NCBI GenBank assembly: GCA_016124525.1
Contig: WGNO01000031.1
Location: forward strand, 1-64,000
Origin: Nostoc sp. RI_552
GTDB taxonomy: Bacteria > Cyanobacteriota > Cyanobacteriia > Cyanobacteriales > Nostocaceae
Length of the DNA: 64,000 bases
Direction of reading: 5' to 3'
Shown here: one piece after another, positions 36,722-45,153 of the stretch
Layout of the letters: the number at the start of each line of letters is the position of its first letter
How positions within the stretch are numbered: position 1 is the first letter of the stretch
Translations under genes and position numbers: made by a program
The notes under the pieces: generated by a model
Database searches by the model: none
What the model saw: only the letters and a program-made list of their open reading frames with translations
Told to the model about the DNA's origin: nothing

Positions 36722-37651
36722 ATGGTAGCAGCTGACAACCTCCAGACAATGCATCAGGAAGCCACCTTTAACCTCGCCGCCTATCTCAATGAGCGGCAAA
36801 AACTTTGTGAAACTGCTCTGGATCAAGCTATTCCCGTAGTCTATCCAGAAAAGATTTATGAATCCATGCGCTATTCGCTATTGGCTGGAGGTAAGCGTCT
36901 ACGCCCCATTCTCTGCCTTGCTGCCTGCGAAATGATTGGTGGAACCATTGAAATGGCTATGCCAACGGCCTGTGCTATGGAAATGATCCATACAATGTCC
37001 TTGATTCACGACGACCTGCCAGCAATGGATAATGATGATTATCGTCGTGGCAGATTGACAAATCACAAAGTATATGGCGAGAATATAGCAATTTTAGCTG
37101 GTGATGGCTTGTTGGCTTATGCTTTTGAGTTTGTGGCTACTCAAACTCCTGATATCGTTTCCAGAGAACGAGTTTTGCAGGTGATTGCTCGTGTAGGCAA
37201 AGCTGTGGGGGCGGCTGGGTTGGTGGGGGGTCAAGTGGTTGATTTAGATTCAGAAGGTAAATCTGATATTTCTCTGGAAACCCTGAATTTTATTCATAAC
37301 CACAAAACGGCTGCCCTTTTAGAAGCTAGTGTTGTTTGCGGGGGAATTGTAGCGGGAGCATCTTCAGAAGATGTAGAACGACTATCTCGCTATTCCCAAA
37401 ACATCGGTCTGGCATTTCAGATCATAGATGATATTCTGGACATAACTGCTACTCAGGAGCAATTAGGTAAGACTGCTGGTAAAGACCTAATAGCTAAAAA
37501 AATTACTTATCCCAGCCTTTGGGGACTTGAAGAATCACGTTCCAAAGCTCAAAAGCTAGTGGAAGCAGCCTGTGAAGAATTAGAAACATTCGGAAAGTTG
37601 GCACAGCCACTCCAAGCACTGGCTCACTTTATCACAAGTCGCAATCACTAG
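36722..37651 (+). CDS. crtE: Geranylgeranyl diphosphate synthase
   Basis: A 309-residue trans-prenyltransferase that builds GGPP from IPP and allylic diphosphates, feeding carotenoid, phytol and plastoquinone synthesis. The first Asp-rich motif is DDLPAMD (97-103) and the second DDILD (236-240). The upstream GGKRLRP and TAALLEAS are family signatures. Small or aromatic residues before the first motif fit a C20 product. Length is normal. It supplies precursor for zds, elsewhere in this window. Confidence 0.93.
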   Translation: MVAADNLQTMHQEATFNLAAYLNERQKLCETALDQAIPVVYPEKIYESMRYSLLAGGKRLRPILCLAACEMIGGTIEMAMPTACAMEMIHTMSLIHDDLPAMDNDDYRRGRLTNHKVYGENIAILAGDGLLAYAFEFVATQTPDIVSRERVLQVIARVGKAVGAAGLVGGQVVDLDSEGKSDISLETLNFIHNHKTAALLEASVVCGGIVAGASSEDVERLSRYSQNIGLAFQIIDDILDITATQEQLGKTAGKDLIAKKITYPSLWGLEESRSKAQKLVEAACEELETFGKLAQPLQALAHFITSRNH

Positions 37652-37739
37652 GTCAATTTGGGATTGAGGATTTTGGGTTGTATTAAAATGTTTCCTCAGA
37701 AAAAATTGCTGCTAAATTTACTAACCGAACCAAAATACC

Positions 37740-38195
37740 ATGCAGGACATAGGAAATATTTTAGATAACCGCGTGCTGCTGGTTGCTCTGGTAGCTTGTT
37801 TAGTTGCTCAAGTACTGAAGCTGGTAGTTGAGGTGGTCAAACATCGCAAACTGAATGTACGTGTTTTAGTCACAACTGGAGGTATGCCTAGTGCCCATTC
37901 AGCTTTTGTTACAGCTCTAGCAGCTGGGGTAGGGCAAAGCCTTGGTTGGTCATCTCCTGAGTTTGCTTTAGCTACGGTTTTTGCCATTATTGTCATGTAT
38001 GATGCAGCCGGAGTCCGTCAAGCTGCTGGCAAGCAAGCTCGGATTCTCAATCAAATGATTGATGAACTGTTCCACGAAAAACCAGACTTTAGCCAAGACC
38101 GTCTCAAAGAATTACTAGGGCATACACCGGTGCAAGTCATAGTTGGGTCGGTTTTGGGGATAACCATTTATTGGTTAGCTCGATTTGCTTATTAG
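37740..38195 (+). CDS. Divergent PAP2-family membrane protein (DUF212)
   Basis: A 151-residue membrane protein. Conserved features are VAQVLKLVVEVVKHRKLN, TTGGMPSAHSAFVTALA with a phosphatase-like SAHS core, MYDAAGVRQAAGKQARILNQM and LKELLGHTPVQVIVGSVLGI. Three to four membrane helices are expected. These match the divergent PAP2 (YuiD/DUF212) group. It may dephosphorylate lipid or isoprenoid phosphates; its position 88 bp after crtE fits a polyprenyl-phosphate link, but that is inference. Confidence 0.85.
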   Translation: MQDIGNILDNRVLLVALVACLVAQVLKLVVEVVKHRKLNVRVLVTTGGMPSAHSAFVTALAAGVGQSLGWSSPEFALATVFAIIVMYDAAGVRQAAGKQARILNQMIDELFHEKPDFSQDRLKELLGHTPVQVIVGSVLGITIYWLARFAY

Positions 38196-38333
38196 TTTAT
38201 CAGACAATTAGCTTCTGATTTTAATGTTTCATGATAAAACCAGACACTTTGCCCTGTTAGCAGTTGGCATCGCCCTGTTGTGTAACGACGAGTCTGTGAA
38301 TGTAGAATGCTTACGCCTTTGGGCCTAGCAGTG

Positions 38334-38993
38334 TCACAAACGCACAGATGAGCGCAGTAACATGACTTTACTTCCATCTACTATGACGGCAAAAAAACCG
38401 CGTTGGTTGAGTTTTTCCAGTGTGCGGTATGCTTCTCGTTGGTTGCTAGTGTAAGCTGCTAGCAAATAAGGGCGTTGTCCGTAGGAAGCAAAGCCTATGT
38501 TACCACCCATCACTTCTTGTACACTATTTGCCAGTTGCGGTTGGTTGAAATAATCTACCAATACAGCATAACCATCTCCTAATACTTGGGGATTAAAGCT
38601 GATTGTCTGAGTTTGAGTTCGTGGTGCTTGTGTGATACCTGCTACTGTCGGTGTTGTAGTAATGATGGCAGATAAACCAACAATATTATTTACATATCTT
38701 GCCCAACGATTAGCATCCTCCATTTTTTTAAACCCGCCGATGCGCGTCACTGTATCAGTAAGATATTGGCAAGTTGTAGCTTGAATTTCACTGGGTAATA
38801 CACTACGTAGCTGTTTCTGACTATTTGCTGTGGGACTAACTACTAGCAAAAGATACTCCCCAGGGCGGGGTGGTTGACAAATAGGAACATTTTGTTGGGC
38901 AATGACAGAAGTCATGCTACCTATCAAGCCTGTTGCTGCAATTGCTAATGTATTGAATAAAGTATTAAGTTGGTGCACAAAGCTGTAACGCAT
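38334..38993 (-). CDS. Secreted protein with SPOR-like repeats, unknown
   Basis: A 219-residue protein with a signal peptide (about 1-32, LAIAATGLIGSMTSVIAQ). Two similar halves follow. Each ends in a pattern like GFKKMEDANRWARYVNNI or AYRTLEKLNQRGFFAVIVDG, resembling SPOR-type peptidoglycan-binding folds; the likeness is structural guesswork. A conserved Pro-rich CQPPRPGEYLLLVVSP starts the mature part. Probably periplasmic. The family seems restricted to cyanobacteria. Confidence 0.65.
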   Translation of the reverse strand: MRYSFVHQLNTLFNTLAIAATGLIGSMTSVIAQQNVPICQPPRPGEYLLLVVSPTANSQKQLRSVLPSEIQATTCQYLTDTVTRIGGFKKMEDANRWARYVNNIVGLSAIITTTPTVAGITQAPRTQTQTISFNPQVLGDGYAVLVDYFNQPQLANSVQEVMGGNIGFASYGQRPYLLAAYTSNQREAYRTLEKLNQRGFFAVIVDGSKVMLLRSSVRL

Positions 38994-39046
38994 AAACCAG
39001 ATTCTCTACCAAAATTTCCAAAATATTTTTTGTTTAGCTAATTTTA

Positions 39047-39067
39047 GGGCAGGTTTTTTAGCTGCCC
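39047..39067 (-). terminator. Hairpin after ycf54
   Basis: The 6-bp stem GGGCAG / CTGCCC with a 9-base loop lies 53 bases past the ycf54 stop on the minus strand. No strong U-tract is present. Confidence 0.4.
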
Positions 39068-39119
39068 CATGTTGTTCTCGCTGGCGAAGGTAAGGGGGAC
39101 GTGGCCGGGAACCAATGGA

Positions 39120-39449
39120 CTAAGACAGGGCAGCGAGGGATGCCAAAGGATTTGAAATTGTCTCAGAAGGAGCCTGAAATTCTCCTGTAATCACATACTC
39201 TAACCGCAGTTTCAGCCAGGTAATAAATTGGGAATTGGTAGAAATAATGGCGGCGGCTGGTTTAGGACACTTAGCTTTGATGTCTGCCATTTGAGGTGAT
39301 TCTAAGAACGCTGGCTGCTTGATTAACCAAAAATCAATTTCTTTTTCTTGCTCATGGTAATAACGAGTGCGTTCTTTTAGCACTTCTGCCATTGGTTCTT
39401 CTTCTATCAGGAACTTTTGACTTGCCAAAACGTAATAGTATGTTTGCAT
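39120..39449 (-). CDS. ycf54: Ycf54 (Mg-protoporphyrin ME cyclase partner)
   Basis: A 109-residue soluble protein starting MQTYYYVLASQKFLIEEEP, followed by KERTRYYHEQEKEIDFWLIK and PKPAAAIISTNSQFITWLKLRLEYV. This is the Ycf54/DUF2488 family of cyanobacteria, algae and plants. Ycf54 binds and stabilises the aerobic Mg-protoporphyrin IX monomethyl ester cyclase (AcsF), which forms ring E of chlorophyll. Length and conserved core are normal. No cyclase gene is in the window, but chlH is 13 kb away. Confidence 0.9.
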   Translation of the reverse strand: MQTYYYVLASQKFLIEEEPMAEVLKERTRYYHEQEKEIDFWLIKQPAFLESPQMADIKAKCPKPAAAIISTNSQFITWLKLRLEYVITGEFQAPSETISNPLASLAALS

Positions 39450-39528
39450 TTTTTTACCTTTGCTTGCTATCTCATAGTTCAGGGTACAGTATCTAGCACT
39501 GTACCCCTAAAAAATAATTGAACCGGAA

Positions 39529-40311
39529 TTACTTCTTCAAAGCACTAAAGGGACAAGTACTGGTTTTTCCTTGAGCAGTGGTTGATTTTTTTTTCCCATG
39601 CCAGAAGTGTTGCAAAAAACTCCAAAAATTTGTTTGTTTGTGCTGTTGTTCAGCAGTTTCTTGTGGTCCACTTGCTGTTAGCTTCTCTAAGAACTTGGTG
39701 TTGTCATAATAGTGTTCCAAGGACAAGATTTTCAAGTCATCGGTAACCCGGGCAATGCTCATACCGATAACTTCTATTGTCTCTCCTGTGGGTGCATAGT
39801 CTTTGTATGTGCCCTGAAAATGTCCCCAATGCCGCCATTTAAATGCAATGGTGGGTGGAGCTGAGAATACTTCTAGCACTTCCCAGAGAAATCCTTCGGG
39901 AAATGCTGTATGAAAGAGGTTTGTGGATGTTTCAAAGTTTTCTTCAGCAGCTTTGTAATGTTGTGTATTACCGATTAAGAGTTTGTAAGTCCCCGACTCT
40001 ACCACATCTGATACTGTATAGCTAGGTCCTCCATTGGTACTCATGGAGAACTGGTCATGGACAACGGATATCCACTGCTGGGGGTTAGTTTTGAAGTTAG
40101 CTTCTACATCGAAGGTTCTCACCAAGTTTTGAACTATCGCTTCTAGTGAACCTTGGGGATGATTACGTGTACTTTCTTTGGCCAGATTTTCGTTGGAACG
40201 GCTATAGTCAGGAAACTTGCCATAGCGCCATTGGATATCAGTACTCTGTTCTAGTACTTTATCTCTGTGCTGTACCCAAAGCGGCAGATTGTTCGACTTT
40301 GTTGAGGTCAT
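39529..40311 (-). CDS. SnoaL-like / pathogen-related-type protein
   Basis: A 260-residue soluble protein. The core WISVVHDQFSMSTNGGPSYTV, FPEGFLWEVLEVFSAPPTIAFKWRHWGHFQG and GETIEVIGMSIARV fits an NTF2-like SnoaL fold. The architecture resembles plant pathogen-related proteins with an N-terminal helical part (WVQHRDKVLEQS, WRYGKFPDYSRSNENLAKEST). The C-terminal 45 residues are polar and end CPFSALKK. Ligand and role are unknown. Confidence 0.75.
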   Translation of the reverse strand: MTSTKSNNLPLWVQHRDKVLEQSTDIQWRYGKFPDYSRSNENLAKESTRNHPQGSLEAIVQNLVRTFDVEANFKTNPQQWISVVHDQFSMSTNGGPSYTVSDVVESGTYKLLIGNTQHYKAAEENFETSTNLFHTAFPEGFLWEVLEVFSAPPTIAFKWRHWGHFQGTYKDYAPTGETIEVIGMSIARVTDDLKILSLEHYYDNTKFLEKLTASGPQETAEQQHKQTNFWSFLQHFWHGKKKSTTAQGKTSTCPFSALKK

Positions 40312-40416
40312 AGAAGTTTTTGCTGAAAATTTAACTCCAAATTGCTGGATTTCGCAGTTACAACCCCTCTAGTTTGGAAATCTTAAGACCCTATGCATCG
40401 CTGCAATGACTGATAA

Positions 40417-41136
40417 CTACAATCCCTGTATAGCTTGTTTCATTTCGCGGACTGCTCTTTCTATTCCTACTAATGCTGCTCGACTGATAATAGTATGACC
40501 AATATTCAGTTCTTCCATTCCTGGTAGTGCAGCTACGGGATAAACGTTCCAGTAGGTAAGTCCATGACCAGCATTGACCCGCAATCCGCTTTGAATTGCT
40601 TGCTCACATCCTTGAGCCAATATAGCTAATTCTTGCTGGCGACTTTTTTCATCTTTAGCCTCAGCGTATTGACCGGTGTGGAGTTCAACAAATTGCGCTT
40701 TTACCTTGACAGATGCTTCAATTTGTGATGGCTCTGCATCGATAAATAAACTGACTGGAATACCGACGCTTTGCAATTTATCCACTATCTCACCTATTCT
40801 AGCAATTTGCCCGACGATATCTAATCCGCCTTCTGTGGTGACTTCTTCCCGCTTTTCGGGGACTAGAGTTACGTAATCAGGTTTAATATCTAGAGCGATA
40901 CCCAGCATTTCATCGGTGGCAACCATTTCTAAATTGAGGTGTGTTCGCACCGTCTGGCGTAGCAGTCGCACATCTCTATCTTGGATATGTCGGCGATCTT
41001 CTCGCAGATGGACGGTAATACCGTCTGCACCCCCTAATTCTGCTAGTACTGCCGCCGCTACGGGGTCTGGTTCCACTGTCCGCCGGGCTTGGCGGATGGT
41101 GGCGATATGGTCAATGTTAACGCCAAGTGTAGGCAC
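40417..41136 (-). CDS. pdxJ: Pyridoxine 5'-phosphate synthase
   Basis: A 239-residue TIM-barrel enzyme that condenses 1-deoxyxylulose 5-phosphate with 3-amino-2-oxopropyl phosphate. I place the start at the GTG of [19 protein letters not shown], preceded by GAGGGAGA, which gives the standard family length; the longer frame adds 57 non-conserved residues. Signatures are [42 protein letters not shown] and the late NAGHGL. It catalyses the last de novo step to vitamin B6. Confidence 0.95.
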   Translation of the reverse strand: MPTLGVNIDHIATIRQARRTVEPDPVAAAVLAELGGADGITVHLREDRRHIQDRDVRLLRQTVRTHLNLEMVATDEMLGIALDIKPDYVTLVPEKREEVTTEGGLDIVGQIARIGEIVDKLQSVGIPVSLFIDAEPSQIEASVKVKAQFVELHTGQYAEAKDEKSRQQELAILAQGCEQAIQSGLRVNAGHGLTYWNVYPVAALPGMEELNIGHTIISRAALVGIERAVREMKQAIQGL

Positions 41137-41257
41137 CCTTGTATCTCCCTCTTCATATTCCCTAAGTCCTGATTTTACCGAAAAAATGGGTTTACAGCCC
41201 GGTGTTTCTGGGACGGCTTTGATGTTATGGTGTTTTGTGTAGAAGTTTTCCGTGATC

Positions 41258-42040
41258 CTAACTCGAAGCACTAGTATAAAAGCGCAAAGCAAATCGCCAA
41301 AATCCACTGGAAACCCAAAATAACACCACTGCTAACACTCCTGCACCTATTAACCAGTTGATTTGACCCCGACCTAGCATCACTTCTGCTGGTATAGTTG
41401 TCAAAAATGCTACTGGTACTACAAAAGTAAAGAAAAAGCGGTAAGCGGTGGGATAAGCTACCATAGGGTATCTGCCAGCTTCTAGTAAACCCCGTAAAAC
41501 TTCAGTAGCATTGTATATTTTGACAAACCAAATACTAGTTGCTCCCAACATAAACCATAAACTATAAAGGATTGCCAAACCGAATAACAATGGCACTGCA
41601 CTCAGAAGATAATTGCTGATTCCCAAACCCAGGCTTTTACCTGCATAGCCAATGATAATACTGCCAAAAATTAAATCTGGTAGTCCCCAAGGTGATAGGG
41701 TATGTGTAGAAAGCCAAAACTGACTGCGGATAGGTTTTAGGAGCACAAAATCTAATGTACCTTCCTGGACATGGCGGACAATGCGATTTAAGTTTGGGGC
41801 GAGAAGGGTGGCGGCAAAGCCTTGTAGCAAGGTAAAAATTCCCAGAACCAGTAATGCTGCTTCCCATGACCAACCAGTAAAGGTGTAGCCAGTACGGTAA
41901 AACAAGAATAATCCAAACAGACTACCTGCAAGACTACCCAAACTGCTGAGGGCAGCTATCAAAAAGTTGAGGCGATACTCCATCTCAGCGGCGATAGCAG
42001 TACTCCAAAATAGCCTTAGCACTTGCCAATATCTTTTCAT
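41258..42040 (-). CDS. ABC-2 type permease (DUF990-like)
   Basis: A 260-residue membrane protein with six hydrophobic helices. The start [28 protein letters not shown], the [22 protein letters not shown] loop and the late [11 protein letters not shown] are typical of ABC-2 permeases of the DUF990 group. No ATPase gene is adjacent, so the partner is encoded elsewhere. It precedes pdxJ on the same strand, 121 bp away. The substrate is unknown. Confidence 0.8.
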   Translation of the reverse strand: MKRYWQVLRLFWSTAIAAEMEYRLNFLIAALSSLGSLAGSLFGLFLFYRTGYTFTGWSWEAALLVLGIFTLLQGFAATLLAPNLNRIVRHVQEGTLDFVLLKPIRSQFWLSTHTLSPWGLPDLIFGSIIIGYAGKSLGLGISNYLLSAVPLLFGLAILYSLWFMLGATSIWFVKIYNATEVLRGLLEAGRYPMVAYPTAYRFFFTFVVPVAFLTTIPAEVMLGRGQINWLIGAGVLAVVLFWVSSGFWRFALRFYTSASS

Positions 42041-42155
42041 ATTGCACCCTTAACCCAATATTTTGAAGCATAGCGAATCACCGACAGTCTTAGCCACAGG
42101 ATGAAGTATTCAACGTAAAATAGAATTATTGTGCAAGATAAATTACCTAGATTAG

Positions 42156-42338
42156 ATGATTAAACTAGACCAGTTTTTAAAGTTTATGGGGGTAGCCTCA
42201 ACAGGAGGACAAGCTAAATTGATAATTATTGATGGTGGTGTAAAAGTAAATGGCGTAGTTGAAACTCGACGGGGAAGAAAATTAGTGGTAGGCGACAAAG
42301 TAACAGTATATGGGCAAACTTTTGAGGTTAATCTATAA
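42156..42338 (+). CDS. S4-domain RNA-binding protein (YaaA/YbcJ-like)
   Basis: A 60-residue protein consisting of a single S4 domain: IKLDQFLKFMGVASTGGQAK, then IIDGGVKVNGVVETRRGRKL and GDKVTVYGQTFEV. Such proteins bind structured RNA, probably ribosomal. Length is normal. A terminator-like hairpin follows about 100 bp downstream. Confidence 0.9.
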   Translation: MIKLDQFLKFMGVASTGGQAKLIIIDGGVKVNGVVETRRGRKLVVGDKVTVYGQTFEVNL

Positions 42339-42433
42339 TTTATCTTCTCAGTTCACAAAATATGTCTTTAACACTTTTTCTCCACAAGGCTTTTAGACAA
42401 GCTATATAGCAGTGCTGATAAGTTAAGAACATA

Positions 42434-42468
42434 AAGATCCCTAACTTCTTGAATCAGTGGGGATTCTT
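42434..42468 (+). terminator. Terminator after the S4 gene
   Basis: The arms AAGATCCC and GGGATTCTT pair with one bulge, with inner ACT/AGT pairing, followed by AGCTTTTTGG. It has the stem plus T-run of an intrinsic terminator. Confidence 0.55.
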
Positions 42469-43010
42469 AGCTTTTTGGTTTTGGCAAATCAAATAGAATT
42501 GGTACATTTAATTTCTGAAGATGACTAATAGTTAGTAATTTAAATCACAAATTAATAATTCCTAAATGTTACATATTTACATTTAAATATTTTAATCTAT
42601 GCAATATATTTTAAATAGCAAAAGAATTTACATTATCAAAATATTGATTTGAAAAATATAAGCAGTTTAAAAAAAAATCTGATAATTTTGACAATTACTA
42701 AAAAAATCTTTAAGCTAAAGTATAGGTTGCACAAAGAAAAGAGAACACATCTGTTTTGTTAGATAAATTAAAAATTGTTGTTGTAAATTATCGGCATGAA
42801 CAAATGAATTGACGTTAATCATTAATGATTGATAGTAATTGCATTTCGTTAGACTAAAACTAGAGACTTAGAACTGCTTTGTCTTGACAAAAACCGGATT
42901 TCGCCCGCATATCTGAACAAACTCCGGTCAGTTGCAACTAACTAATGTAGTGGTGTGCGGGCTGTGAATATTAACTATTCAGGAGAAATAGATATGTCCA
43001 GGAGAACACA
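42469..43010. other. AT-rich region upstream of the DUF2231-cox operon
   Basis: About 540 bp, AT-rich, with no ORF I would defend. AGGAGAA-type purine runs occur twice just before the operon start (about 42980 and 43001). The promoter of the oxidase operon should lie here; no NtcA or other known site was convincing by eye. Confidence 0.4.
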
Positions 43011-43511
43011 ATGCTTGAGAATCTGATATCTTTGAATGACCATAATCTGCCTTATCCAGATACGATGCACCCCATCGTTGTCCACTTTATAATTGCGATG
43101 GTTTTGTTTGCATTCTTCTGCGATATAATAGGCTACTTTACTGGTAGAACTCATCTATTTGAGGTGAGTTGGTGGAATATGTGTGTAGCGACCATTGCTA
43201 TCTTCGTTGCTATTATTTTTGGGCAATTTGAAGCAGGTCTAGCACAACCTTACGACCTAGCTAAATCAGTATTGAATGTACATACATTGATTGGTTGGTC
43301 ACTGTCTGGAATTATCGTATCAATTACAGCTTGGCGCTATGTAATTCGTATCCGCAACCCTTACAAATTGCCGTTTCATTATATGTTAACTGGGTTGTTA
43401 TTGACTGTTATTGTTGGCGTGCAAGTATATCTCGGAGATCAACTGGTTTGGGTATATGGACTGCACACGGTACCAGTGGTTGAAGCAGTGAAGGAAGGTA
43501 TCTTGCCATGA
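43011..43511 (+). CDS. DUF2231 membrane protein, first of oxidase operon
   Basis: A 166-residue protein with four hydrophobic helices. TMHPIVVHFIIAMVLFAFF contains the HP-x3-H pair (His20, His25) typical of DUF2231. Further histidines sit at the ends of helices (NVHTLIGW, FHYMLTG, YGLHTVP). Their placement at membrane edges would suit haem or quinone binding, which is inference. An AGGAGAACACA Shine-Dalgarno precedes the ATG. Its TGA overlaps the next ATG (ATGA), so translation is coupled to its paralogue. Confidence 0.85.
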   Translation: MLENLISLNDHNLPYPDTMHPIVVHFIIAMVLFAFFCDIIGYFTGRTHLFEVSWWNMCVATIAIFVAIIFGQFEAGLAQPYDLAKSVLNVHTLIGWSLSGIIVSITAWRYVIRIRNPYKLPFHYMLTGLLLTVIVGVQVYLGDQLVWVYGLHTVPVVEAVKEGILP

Positions 43512-44113
43512 ACTCTGAACTCATTGATCAGTTAAGGGCACAATTGGGCGCAAATGGATTACCTTACTCTATTCCCATACATCCCAACTTAGTTCATTTG
43601 ACTTTGGGTCTGTTCATCATTGGTATTACTTTTGATATTGTGGGTATGCTGTTGCCGTTGCAAAAACGAGTCTTGAAGTTTTTGGCGATTCCGGCACAAC
43701 CTGCCAACTTCTTTGATGTGGGCTGGTACAATATGCTAGGCTCTACCGTCGTTACTATCTTCACTGTAGCGGCAGGCTTTTATGAAATGCTGCTGGCAAC
43801 ACCCCCAGCTGATGTCAAGAGTGCCTGGGGAATGCAGGCTATGGAAACTATGCTTTGGCATGGGGTTGGTGGGGTATTATTATTCGGGTTGATTGTGGGT
43901 CTGACCATGTGGAGAGGATGGCAGCGTTTTGTTTGGAGTAAGTACCCAGATCAACAAGTGCAGTGGGGTTATCTCGCCACGGGTATGGCAGTGATTTTGC
44001 TTATGTACTTCCACGGTACATTAGGAGCGCAAATGGCAGCTGAATTTGGCATACATAATACTGCCGATAGCTTACTGCGATTGGGCGAAGACCTTAACAC
44101 AATGCTGAAGTAA
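43508..44113 (+). CDS. DUF2231 membrane protein, second
   Basis: A 201-residue paralogue of the preceding protein. SIPIHPNLVHLTLGLFIIG repeats the HP-x3-H motif (His25, His30), and MLWHGVGGVLLFG, MYFHGTLGAQM and FGIHNTAD give further helix-edge histidines. It has four predicted helices plus a loop about 35 residues longer than the partner. It overlaps the first gene by 4 bp and is followed after 57 bp by coxB. The pair probably forms a heterodimer serving the oxidase; that is inference. Confidence 0.85.
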   Translation: MNSELIDQLRAQLGANGLPYSIPIHPNLVHLTLGLFIIGITFDIVGMLLPLQKRVLKFLAIPAQPANFFDVGWYNMLGSTVVTIFTVAAGFYEMLLATPPADVKSAWGMQAMETMLWHGVGGVLLFGLIVGLTMWRGWQRFVWSKYPDQQVQWGYLATGMAVILLMYFHGTLGAQMAAEFGIHNTADSLLRLGEDLNTMLK

Positions 44114-44170
44114 CCAATGTTGGTCATTTTTTACTAATGACTGATGACTAACAAATAAAGACTAAGAATT

Positions 44171-45118
44171 ATGAACGTGCGGAAGATTTTCAATATTTTC
44201 AGAGTGTTTGTGGGTGCAACCATTGTGGCTGTGATTAGTCTCTGGATAGGACAGCAGGCTTATGGGTGGCTTCCCCCTCAAGCAGCAGCAGAATCTCAGC
44301 TAATCGATAATTTAATTAGCTTCTTAGTGACCCTCGGTGGGTTCATTTTCTTGGGCGTAACCGGCACTCTGATGTATTCCATTATTTTCCATCGAGCAGA
44401 AGAAGGGGACTTGACAGATGGCCCACACATTGAAGGTAATGTCACCTTAGAAATTGTTTGGACAGCCATCCCCATTATGTTAGTGCTGTGGATTGCTGGC
44501 TATAGCTACCAAGTCTACGAGCAAATGGGAATTCAAGGGCCGATGGAAATCGTGCATTTCCATAATCCTATAGGCATGGAATCGGCTTATGCAGCAGCAA
44601 AAGAAGAACCGCCTGAGGCTGAAGCCTCAGCCGTAGAAAAAATTGATGTAGTGGCTCAACAATGGGCGTGGATCTTTCATTACCCTGAAAAAAATATTAC
44701 CAGTACGGAACTGCATTTACCAAGCGATCGCCGGGTACGTTTGGCACTAACATCGCAAGATGTGCTGCACGGCTTCTATATTCCTGCATTTCGCCTCAAG
44801 CAGGATATTGTACCCAACCACATCATTCACTTTGAATTTACTCCCATGCGGGTAGGACAGTATAGGCTCACTGATTCCCAATATAGCGGTACATACTTCG
44901 CGACGATGCAGGCCAATGTCGTCGTTGAATCTTTACAAGATTACCATCAATGGCTGTCTCGAGTTGCGACCCAAAAGCCAACCCCGGCGAACAATCAAGC
45001 AGCTTCTGAGTATGCCCAAGCAACCAGTCAGTCAGTCAAAACTGGTTGGACTACGGTAGCGCCGGCGGCATCTCCCCTAGTGAATTATGCTGGGGGAAGC
45101 AATTTTCCTAATGACTAA
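44171..45118 (+). CDS. coxB: Terminal oxidase subunit II lacking CuA (ARTO type)
   Basis: A 315-residue subunit II with two N-terminal membrane helices and a periplasmic/luminal cupredoxin domain. The expected CuA binding set is missing: the loop reads Asp235-Ser-Gln-Tyr-Ser239-Gly-Thr-Tyr-Phe243, where a CuA subunit has Cys-Ser-Glu-x-Cys-Gly-x-x-His. The upstream His200 and Met246 positions remain. This is the arrangement of quinol oxidases such as CyoA and of the cyanobacterial alternative respiratory terminal oxidase. An insert (about 140-155, rich in Ala/Glu) precedes QWAWIFHYPE. The stop codon lies in a CTAATGA heptamer array. Confidence 0.92.
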   Translation: MNVRKIFNIFRVFVGATIVAVISLWIGQQAYGWLPPQAAAESQLIDNLISFLVTLGGFIFLGVTGTLMYSIIFHRAEEGDLTDGPHIEGNVTLEIVWTAIPIMLVLWIAGYSYQVYEQMGIQGPMEIVHFHNPIGMESAYAAAKEEPPEAEASAVEKIDVVAQQWAWIFHYPEKNITSTELHLPSDRRVRLALTSQDVLHGFYIPAFRLKQDIVPNHIIHFEFTPMRVGQYRLTDSQYSGTYFATMQANVVVESLQDYHQWLSRVATQKPTPANNQAASEYAQATSQSVKTGWTTVAPAASPLVNYAGGSNFPND

Positions 45119-45135
45119 TGACTAATGATTAATGA
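45108..45135 (+). repeat. CTAATGA heptamer array at the coxB/coxA junction
   Basis: Four heptamers in a row (three CTAATGA, one TTAATGA). The array begins inside coxB, encoding its last residues Asn-Asp and stop, and ends 18 bases before the coxA ATG. A variant run (CTAATGA-CTGATGA-CTAACAA) precedes coxB at about 44136-44156. Confidence 0.75.
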
Positions 45136-45153
45136 TTAAAAGGAAACTTACCG

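Noticed and set aside
41137-41307. 57-codon N-terminal extension of pdxJ
   Set aside because: The GTG start at 41136 has a ribosome site and gives the exact family length.
42469-43010. NtcA-type GTA-N8-TAC site upstream of the oxidase operon
   Set aside because: No convincing match with a -10 element at proper distance was found.
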